A stretch of 64,000 nucleotides of DNA from Pteria penguin (taxonomy: Eukaryota; Mollusca; Bivalvia; Pterioida; Pteriidae): positions 4,340,093-4,404,092 of the forward strand of contig CM068590.1 of assembly GCA_035048485.1 (NCBI GenBank), given 5' to 3'. Positions within the stretch are counted from its first letter, which is position 1; every line of letters begins with the position of its first letter. The translations under genes and the position numbers were made by a program. The notes under the pieces are model-generated. The model had not been told where the DNA came from and did not search any database. It was given only the letters and a program-made list of their open reading frames with translations. Positions 17,515-28,400 of the stretch are shown here, piece by piece.

Positions 17515-18201
17515 TTTAAAATAGAAACACAATGGGAAAACAGATAAAAAGTAAATAAAAAATTATTTATGTATAAATACGAGTTGATTTCTGATCAAGC
17601 TTCAAGGAATGCAGAAATTTAAAATGGAATCGTAAGTAATATATATAAATAAACAGATAAATAAATAAATAAATAAATTAATAATGTGACTTTTTTAAAA
17701 CTTGAAATCATCGTTAAAGAATAGTGTAACATCCTTCATAGGCGGATCTAGAAAATTTTGAAAACGGTTAGGGGTGCCGCTTTCAACTAATGTTTTGCAA
17801 TATTCGGCCGGGAAAGGGGGTTACAATTCTTAAAATGGTCTAAAAAGTCTCTCTCTCTTTGGTAAAATATTCTGACCAAAATGGGGGAAGGGTTGCACCT
17901 CCCCCTCTCTAAATCTGCCAATGTCCCCAACCCCACCTCATTTGAAAGATACAATGTATAAAACATGTGCATGCGGCTATAACAATACCTCCCATTATAG
18001 AATTATCATATAAAGCAGTCGTCCCTCTTCAACATCGGAAAGGCATACATGTAGGCCAAGTGAATCCCGTGATCTAGTTTGGTTTTATCGTAACAAACAA
18101 GGTCCCATCATATTTAGATAGTGAACGTGTATCAGCTAGACCGGATCTTAACACACTGCATTTATCCATAGTTTTTTGTTTTCTTTCTATCATTACTTCA
18201 G
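17074..18201. other. Spacer upstream of the methyltransferase gene
   Basis: Contains a (CA)n run at about 17455-17512 and a short TAAA run near 17655-17680. A degenerate copy of the GGCGGATC MITE lies at about 17741-17922 (GGCGGATCTAG ... CTAAATCTGCCAATG). Any 5' untranslated exon or promoter of the downstream gene should lie here, but none is clear. Confidence 0.45.
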
Positions 18202-18202
18202 A

Positions 18203-18280
18203 ATGTTGACCTACATACAGGAATTTATTGCGAAGAACGTGTGTAATCCCCAGTCAGGGGTCGGGGCATGGATGATGAAG
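18203..18280 (+). CDS. Methyltransferase exon 1 (coding part)
   Basis: 26 codons from MLTYIQEFIA to GAWMMK, then donor AAG|GTAAAC, phase 0. A 3' splice-like TTCTATCATTACTTCAG lies directly upstream. Confidence 0.7.
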
Positions 18281-21200
18281 GTAAACATCTATTTAATTGT
18301 GCATTTATTCACTGTATCGTGCATTGAGGAGGTGCCATTTTCTCGCTTCATTAAAAAGGGGTTTGTTTAAGGTATTACACATGTACATGTTTATTTCCTG
18401 AAGTGAAATATCCAGTCATTATTGTTCTTGAGTGTGTGACTTGAAACGGCAACACTGATATTTAGACTTGTAGCTGTGTTTTAAAGGCAACGCCAGGATT
18501 ATATCACCTATATGGTGGTGGCCAGTGTTTGGTGGCGGAAGATAACACCACACCAGGATTATATCATCTATATTGGTGGCCAGTGTTTAGTGGTGGATGA
18601 TAACACCACGCCAGGATTATATCACCTATATGGTGGTGGCCAGTGTTTAGTGGTGGAGGATAACAGCACACCAGGATTATATCACCTATATGGTGGTGGC
18701 CAGTGTTTAGTGGTGGATGATAACACCACGCCAGGATTATTTCACCTATATGGTGGTGGCCAGTGTTTAGTGGTGGAGGATAACAGCACACCAGGATTAT
18801 ATCGCCTATATGGTGGTGGCCAGTGTTTGGTGGTGGATGATAACACCACACCAGGATTATTTCACCTATACGGCGGTGGCCCGTGCAGTGGTTAGTGGTG
18901 TAGGATAACATCACACCAGGATTATTTCACCTATATGGCGGTGGTCAGTGTTTAGTGGTGGAGGATAACACCACACCAGGATTATATCACCTATATGGTG
19001 GTGGTCAGTGTTTAGAGGTGGGGGATAACACCACACCAGGATTATATCACCTATATGGTGGTGGCCAGTGTTTGGTGGTGGAGGATAACACCACACCAGG
19101 ATTATATCACCTATATGGTGGTGGCCAGTGTTTAGTGGTGGAGGAAAACACCACACCAAGATTTTATCACCTATATGGTTGTGTACTAATTATATGAAAG
19201 TCCTCCGTAGGGAAGTAGTAATAAATAAACAACAAAACACCCGAATGTCCACAAATTTTCGGCCGCGTGGCCTTTATCAAGTGGGAAATATTGAAAACAG
19301 AATATCAAGTTACGTCCATATTACTGGAGTATGAAAGCGTAACATATGGTGGTGGCCAGTGTTTAGTGGTGGAGGATAACACCACACCAGGATTATATCA
19401 CCTATATGGTGGTGGCTGGTGTATAGTGGCGGATGATAACACCACACCAGGATTATATTACCTATATGATGGTGGGCAGTATTTAGTAGTGGAAGAAGAT
19501 ACCACTACACGCCAGGATTATATCACCTATATGGTGGTAGGCAGTGTTTGGTGGTGGAAGATAACACCACACCAGGATTAATTCACCTATATGGTGATGG
19601 CCAGTGTTTAGTGGTGGAGGATAACACCACACCAGGATTATATCTCCTATATGGTGGTGATCAGTATTTAGTGGTGGAGGTTGAAACCACACAACAATTT
19701 TCCATCCACAAGTTATTGAAGACCACGGTGTAGTGGTGGAGGATAACACCACGTCAGAATTATTTCACCTTCTTGGTTGCTCCCACCACATGAGGGTCAT
19801 GTCACCTATATGGTGGCTCCCGCTAATTTATAGTGGAGGATAACACCACCCCAGGATTATTATTCCTACATAATGACGGTCAATATTAAGATTAGTCAGA
19901 GGTGGATCCTGCATTATTTCCGATCTTTCAACCGTGTAGTGAAATGTTGCCATGGAAACAGGTTTCACCTTCATATATAGGTCCAAATCCTTTTCTTTTG
20001 AAAAATGGTAGCAATTATTGTAATCATGCAGATGTGTCAATGGTGGTAGTGGTGAATATCCAAACAAATCCACCGACTTAGAGGAAAAGAGATTATCTAC
20101 TGTCACTGGCAATGTACATGTAGTATAAGTGTTTAAAAAGACTATTATTTAATTCAATCTGAGGAAAACCATTTTAGGTTAAAACAAATGAAATTTGACT
20201 GTGCCATTAAACTGTTTCTGGTCTAAAGAATCATTTATGAAAATGTGTCAACTGTAGGTTTTTGAGATTAATACGAATTTGGTCGGGAAATCCTAGAATA
20301 GAAATTTAAAATTTGCTTTCAAGGTAGCAACATATATAAAATAACTATAAGTGGCCAAAGCATTTACCAACTACATGCACATAATTTGAATGTTTTCAGC
20401 ATCTGTTTGTTCGCTCAAATTCACAATTGATTGTGAACGTGGTCAAGCTGTTGGACATTCACCCTGACCACATGGTACTGGAGCTGGGATATGGGCCCGG
20501 TGTTGGTATCGAGGAAGCTGTAGCATTCGTAACAGGTGAGGTTAGGTAAAATTTGATACGGTATCGGAGGTTCTAACCAGGGGCGGGTTTAGGATCTGAT
20601 GTTTGGTGCTTGAACATTTATGAGACGGCATAGGGTCGGGGATTTCCCTTAAAACTCCAAATGATTCCACGGCAAAGCCCACTTTTTGGTTCAGGGATGA
20701 TGTCTCATGGATATCTTATATGTTTTCATTGACTTCAGTGTGAAAATAACGTGAATTAAACTATATCTGCATAAAAGAATTTTTTCAGTTTTTTTTCTTT
20801 TCGTATTTCCACAATATCACCCACTATGGCCAAATCAGATTTCAAAATAAACATGTTCATTAAAATTGATATGAAAATGAAAGCAAAGTAAGAGGGACTG
20901 CTAACTTTCTTCGATGCTCTCGGTCTTTTCCATTCCTAATATGAGTAATCGAGTTCCGAATGGAAAATCGATGTTCCGTTTTCCGCAGCGCCCCCACCGG
21001 GAGTTACTGTTATAGCAACACTGTAAACAGTTTATATGGTGGCCTATACAAAATCGTGTGTGATACGCGGGGAAAAATGTGTTGTGTGATCAGTTGCCAC
21101 AATTCAAATTCTAAAACTAATACAGGTGATGTAGAGGGTAGAGTGAGTTACTTCTCTTCGTTCCATTAATATTCAGAAACCGCCCACATTTGTTCTCATT

Positions 21201-24200
21201 CGAGGACAAAAGTTTATTTCTGTTCATTCTTTGCATGCCTCAATCCGCATACCATAACTTGATCAAGCTATAGTAAGTCCTTTGATTTGACTTTGAACCC
21301 AACCTGGCAGCATGTTGACTATCTAGAGAACATGCTTTTAGACACTTAAAAGAAGGAAATATTTTCCATTGAGGAGTTTCTTCTTCTTCTTCTTCCAATA
21401 CGAAGTGTACTCAAAAGTTGAGCGTTACACTTCATGAAAAGTATTCTTTTATTGGACACAGAGTTTTTGTGTCAGTTGCAATCAACAAACTGAACAGTAT
21501 AACAGAATTTTTGTACTGTTCATTTATATTTTATTGATATTTCTCATTCTCAAGTCATCTGACTATAATTTTATCTTATTTCTTCTATCATTATACATAA
21601 TGTTATTATCATGTTTGATTTTTTTTTTATTTTATCTTCTGTTTCAAACTTTATTTCTGTTTGGCAATGATATTAAGAATCTATTTGATCAATGTTAAAT
21701 TACCCAGTATTTATACAATTTGTTAAAACTAAATCATTTCTCCAGACAGTGAATATCTAGGCCTTTCCTTAATCTTTAAATATGAAATGTCGACCTTTAG
21801 GCTTTACATTCAAGTTTAATGAATACATTTTCAGTTGAACAATTGAATTCTAAATGAAATAATCTAAAACAATTATTTATTATGATGCGTTTAATATAAA
21901 GACTTTTAAGGACTCCGTGACATGTCTTAGGGATGTTTAATTCCAGTGTAGGAAGATTATCCATACTAGTGACTATTGACGAGAAATTGAATGCTACAAT
22001 TTGCTTTGGTGGTAGAGTAATCATCTTTTACTTTTTAAAAATTGGAGTAAAATACTCTCTCTGGAATGGCAGGGAGTAGATGTAAGGTCTAAGAGTAAAA
22101 TCTAATGAATAAAAGAAACCCCTAAGTGAGACTCATTTTTCAGCATTTTTTCTTTAGTGTTGTTTCTCCTAAACATTTTAAATGATTTTGAAGTCAAATC
22201 TATTTCAAGAAATTTGCAGGACTTATCACAATGATTTGTATCTTTAGAATTAGGCAAATGTACCCTATGTAATCTGGCAACCTCATTATGCTAAATAATA
22301 TATTGTTAGAAAGAATAAATTAATTTGAGTCACAATTAATTATAGAAAGTATTCAACAGCAACTTAATTGACAATCAGAAAACCATTTTCAATTGTTCAG
22401 TTCAATTGAAATCTCACTGGAGGATGGTGATGAGTTGTCGCATTCTTTTTTAGCATATATATATATATATATTTATATATAAAATATACGCAGTGTTAAT
22501 AGACTTCCTTGGATTAACTTGTATCCCTTTCCTTCACAAGGAAAATATTTTTTTTATGTCAAGTCATTATGAAATGGTAAATTGATAACTGTGAATTATT
22601 AGAATTTAAAATTTAGAAAAGGTGAATACAGGTATGCATATTTATTTATTGTTACATTACTATGAACAATACTGAAAAGACGAAGACAGATATGCATATT
22701 AATTTTGTAAATGCAAATTTTAAATGCATTGAAAGAAGGATTCTTTTATATGCTGGAAATAAAGTGGACATTAAAACGAAATTAATAAATCCACACAATG
22801 AACAGTCGATCCAATACTCTTCTCTGTGAAATGGCGAATGCCTTGTAGTGGTGAACAGCAAATTATCATCGATGAAAGAATTGCAGCAAATAATGACAAG
22901 GTACTTGAAAAGCTTGAATAAATAACAAGTCATTCTTAAGCACTTGCATCAGTAGCCGCAACAAATAAAATTCATGCAGAGTGAGAATGAACTCTGTAAA
23001 TTTTGGTAAAGATGTCAGGAAACAACGAAATCAAAACATTCCAAACAACCTAAAAATAGAAATAAAAATACTTTTTTAATGAAAGATAAAGTTCTAATCA
23101 TATTTTTATCATATTTTACCATGAAACAATAACCATTGGAATTTTGTTAAAGTTATAGTTTATGCATGGTACATAACTGTTATTAATGACCTACATGTAG
23201 GTTCACCACGCTCCAACGTTAACATCATCACAACTGATTCCATACATGTATATTAGTTACGCAGTCAGTTATCGACCTGGGTCCAGCACCATAAACTGAG
23301 AAACTACTTGTGTCAAATTTTTCATTTTCATTTATTCCATTATCAAACGTTTCAAATAAATTATCATGCAGATTGGTTTAATTCTATTCATCGATATAAT
23401 GAAACTCATTAAAATCCAAATTCCAGTTATTCATTCACTGTTGAACAGAAGAATTTTAAAGAATGACTTAAGTATTTTCTCAGTTTATGGCACCGAACCC
23501 AGATACTGAAAAAATAAATGGTGTGGAAAACTAATATCAGGCCTTGCCCAATACAAGTTTTCCACACCATGTATTTTCATGCACCCTGAAAAATTTCAGG
23601 GGAGCATATAGTCGCTGTTGTGCTCCGTATGAGTGTGTTCGTCTGTCCGTCCGTCTGTCCATCCGTCCACCTGAGCTCATACCTCCTACACCTTTCATCA
23701 TAATTTGATCATACTTCACCAAAATATTATTTAGATTAAGGGCTTTTGGACAGAGGTCACTCAAGGTCATTTTTGAAAAGCCAAAGTCACGATAAAAAGT
23801 TTTCTTTCATAACTAATCAAGGCCAAGCTTACTCATTTCAGTTTAAGATACTGTGATCACTTGTTCTACAGTTGACTCAATTGGATATACATGTACACAT
23901 GATTCACTGAGATTTGAAATTGTCATCAGTTAATACAATTATATCGAATCATTGGGCTGGTTAACTTGCAATAATTGTGGGTACTGACGTGCGGCTGAGT
24001 TGCTGGCACCCTACCCATTCATATATTGAACGAAGTGTAAAACACCCATTAAAATACTGACCATAGCGAAAGACATACCCAGGCTTCGTGACCATAAAAA
24101 AATTCTCAGACAAAAATTCTTCTCAACTCAAGTTTTATTCTCAGAATTTATTTTTTTCTCAGTTCTGAGTACAATCACTGACCATAAAAAATTCTCAGAC

Positions 24201-25415
24201 AGTTTTTGTTCTCAGATTATTAGAATTCTTAAGTTAGATCCATAGCTGACTTAAGTCTATTCTCAGCTGTATCAAGATGGCTGCCGCACATAGGCGTATA
24301 CGTCGAAATCGTCGTTATAGACAGGGTTTGCCAATACAACGAGTGTTCAGAGATCGTTTTGATCCATTGTCCTACTCTGATGAAGAGTTATTTGAACGTT
24401 ACCGCTTTCGACGTCCTACCATTATATTCATTCACGATGAAATACAAGCAAATTTGAAGCGCCCAACTGGGAGGAACATGGCGTTGACGCCTATTTTATC
24501 GCTTTTATTATGCCTAAGATTCTTGGCAACTGGTGCCACACAATTGTTAATCGGCGACAGTTTACATATATCACGGAATGCAGCTGGCAGGGAAATTCGG
24601 GCTGTGGCATCCCTCCTTGTTGATGCCTTTCGTTGATTCATTCGCTTTCCTGTTGGTGAGGTGGCACACAGAGTAATGGAAGGAATGATAATATACTTTA
24701 CACTGATATTCAGTAGTGCTCAGCATCTTGATGTAGGTGCTCTGTTACTGTAATCACTTTGCCCATCTGTATCTTTTAAAGGCAGGCTATATTATACATA
24801 TTATTAACAATGATACAAATTAAATCAGACATGTATGTATGTATGTATGTGTGTATGTGTGTGTGTGTATGTATGTATGTATGTATGTATGTATGTATGT
24901 ATGTATGTGTGTGTGTGTGTGTGTATGTGTGTATGTATGTATGTATGCATGCAATACATGTTATTAATGCATATTATTAAATTCATGTAATTATTTGAAA
25001 AAATTAAACTATTACTTCTTTGTTTGATGTTATAATACTTCTTTTTTATTTCCTGTGGGTCTCTCTTCTTGATACTGAATCGTCTGCATTTGAAATGTGA
25101 AAAGTAAAATTTGTTTAAATAGATATGCTAGATTAGATACATCAGTTGACAAATAATATGCTCAAGTAGTGAAAGTTCGATTTATATGTATATTATATAA
25201 AAAATTACCCATTTCCATCTTTACTTTATTCGCCACTTCGGCATATGAATTTTATTTTTTCTTTCAACAAATGTGAATTTGAAATATTTTAGTAATCATA
25301 ATTTTTAATTAAAAACACTGATAATAATAATAATGATAATATGAATAATAATAATATTAATGAGTATTATTTTTATTATCATTATTATTTTTTTATTATT
25401 ATTATTATTATTATA

Positions 25416-25462
<47 letters not shown>

Positions 25463-28400
25463 GTTTATTATTATTATACCATCAAGAAAAACAACAACAA
25501 CAACAACAACAATGAAAAACCACAGAGATTTCGCATCTGTGATTTCACAGTTTCATATCAAACTTGTAGAATAACCCTCTATGGTACCCCTAAATATTAG
25601 AATGACGTAGGCTAATTTATTTTAAGGGCATGTTTTAGTTATGTCGTCAGAGGTTCCAAGGCGTTCGAAGTATTCAAGCGGCAAAAGTATGAAGTGTTTT
25701 TGTCACAAATGAGTTGGAAATTAAGAACCAGTGATGTGTTTTCATGAAACAGTGTGTGCATTTTTATAAAAGTTACAGTACGGTACGTGTGTGTGTTCTC
25801 GTACATCAGGGTAGATTTGAAATTCTCGAGGCCACTCGAGCGGCATCGCACGTGTTAAAATATGGATACAAAGTTGAAAGAATTAAGAAGTGTTTAATTG
25901 CAGTTTCTACCATATGATAAAAATGACTGAAGGTAAGTGCAAGTATTTTGTGGTTGTTTTATTTCAAATAGCATTTATGAATACTGGCTGATTTTCTTCA
26001 ACAAAATGACTCGTAGACGTAAAGGGAAACAACCACTACACCAACTATCAACTGTGTCAGTGAGTGTGACGAAGCGAAGTCATGTACCATTAGTATTATT
26101 ATCTACAGCTTCATTGCTACATACATACATCAGTGGCGGAACCAGGATTTCCGAAAAGGGGGGTAACATGTGTATTAGCCAAACTTTTCAGCCATTTTTG
26201 GTGCAAAATCGGGATTTTTACTAGTAAATATTTGGCCAAAAAGGGGGGTGGGTGGATGTGTTCCACACATTTGACTGCCCTTTTGTTATTGTTTATAATA
26301 TGCTAGTGAAATGTGTTATGCTTTATGGATGGCGAACATGTAGATTTGGTTTCTGTCTATATTATATTTATATTTATATTTATAATATATAAAGTTGAAT
26401 TAATTTACATAATAGATCTATAGTGTGGGTACAATTGACCCTTTCTTTTCAAGGAACCTCAATGACAATTTTCAGGTGTCGGACCGTCTTATTATGCACT
26501 ATTGTAACGTTATGTAGTTTTTCACTGAATGTTTTATGTGAAACAGGAAGACCCCCTTTCCCTACTAATGGGTTAGACTATGGATATGGTATTAATGAGA
26601 AAACACGACTTATTTCTTATAGTAAAGACATGTTCCATAGTTTTGATATCCAAAACTTTTGGTGTCGTCAATCTAGATCTATGTAATAGATCTAATAATA
26701 ATATTGATATTAAAATAGCTTACGCATTAAGAACCTCTGCAATTGCCTGCCATCCATTACTTCTAATTTCCCCAATTTTAATTACCCCATCCCCTTTCAT
26801 TTTCCCAAACAAAGAGTCCTCCCGCAACCCAACTTCCTCTATGAGGACCATCTCCTCCTCAGTTGTCCAATTGGCCGATCGTTTTGCCATAATCAGTATG
26901 AAATCAAAATATTGTAATATTACTATGGTATAATTATGTTTAGCAGACGATTTTTGTTTATGTTTATATAACTTTCTTACCGTATTTTACTGAAGAGTTC
27001 CAGAAGCAGATGCGCTGAGGCCGCCTACGTTCTTCATAAAATCCTTAGAAACAACGTCGCGTGCATACTAGCGCGTCTCAAAAAATGAGATCTTTTCTCA
27101 CCGGAGAAAATTCTTAAGTCCGTTTATGGTCTTAGAATTTAAGAATATTCTCAGCTGAGAAAAATTCTTAATTTCTGAGTAAAATTATTGTCTGAGAATT
27201 TTTTTGTTTTATGGTCACGAAGCCTGGTGTCGTATCAGAGATAACGTCAGAAATAAATTTCCCTATTATTAATCATGAATAGGCTTGCAATCAGTTTCTG
27301 TATTTCAGATTGTAGTGCAAAAATATCCATTGATATATATTTGAAGGGAATATGAAACCCATTAATATATTGGGTGGCCTTAAAAGTATACCCCATTCCA
27401 GCCGTACGTCGGTATATATCTTTATGTAGGAAGTTACTTTTCATTGTTCCCAATTATTGTTCTCCAAACATCTAAAAATATAGATAGAACTGCTTATTAT
27501 ACAGTGTCTTGACCGGCCATTTCTCAAATTGTTTTGTAGGCTTTAAAACTATTATAACCATGGTCAGTTGAGGGGCTTCGCCCCCCTGAACCCCCGCCAA
27601 GGTTCGTTACGGACCCACTGGGGGCCAAGGTGGTTTCTAGACCCTTGCCTTTTGGGTTGTTCCCCCCCCCCCCCAACTAAAATCCAGCATCTGCCCCTGC
27701 ATGCTATAATTGTCCAGTCTCAGACCAGGTCCCTTTAATATAGAAGGGTCTATTTGTAAAACATAAAACCCAAAATTGAATTTGGACAGCCTGCTCAATA
27801 GTACAGTCGGAGTCAGATTTAGTTTGTACCAAACCTGAATGAAATTGAGGTTACCACTGATATTTCCAATGGCAATATCCTGTTATCTGCCCTGCAGTTT
27901 TCATCTGTAGTATATGCATGTATACAGTATATAAATACAAATGTTGTATGTAATAATTGATGTCTATTTGACTAAAACAGCATGTTTGCAAACTTTTTAT
28001 TAATTTCCATTTGCTTTATTCCATATTTTACAGGTTGGGGACAACTTCTCATTTGAGAGAAAATCACTCAAATGAGTAACTATCTCTCTTTTCAGTAATC
28101 AAGTTCAAGAACTAGAAAATGAAATTTTGAAATTTATTTATAATGATTGGAAATTCAAAAGGACACATGTTTACAACATACTGAATAAAGTTTACAAAAC
28201 AACTTGACATTTTTAACTTACTGTTTTGGAGTTTATAGCTGCACAAATGTTGCAGCTATAAACTCCAATATGAAAAGTTGAAAAGGTCAATTTCTTTTAT
28301 ATTTTATGTTCAGTATATTATAAAGATGTGCCCTTTTAAGTTTAAGTCAAAATTTTGAAACTTTTATTTTTAGTACTTGTTTACTTCTGTTCGTTCCTTG

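Larger units (their letters stand above)
24080..27226. mobile_element. PIF/Harbinger DNA transposon, inactive (3.15 kb)
   Basis: Terminal inverted repeats: CAGGCTTCGTGACCATAAAA at 24080 and the exact complement, TTTTATGGTCACGAAGCCTG, ending at 27226. The subterminal motif AAATTCTCAGAC recurs in both ends. It carries the two genes typical of the superfamily: a transposase start on the plus strand and a Myb/SANT-like gene on the minus strand facing it. Both are broken. Microsatellites and a GGCGGATC MITE have landed inside. The expected 3-bp duplication is not obvious. Confidence 0.8.

Noticed and set aside
18512..19752. Open frames with a 20-residue repeat (GLYHLYGGGQCLVVEDNTTP type)
   Set aside because: The 60-bp minisatellite is open on both strands and lies within an intron of a supported gene.
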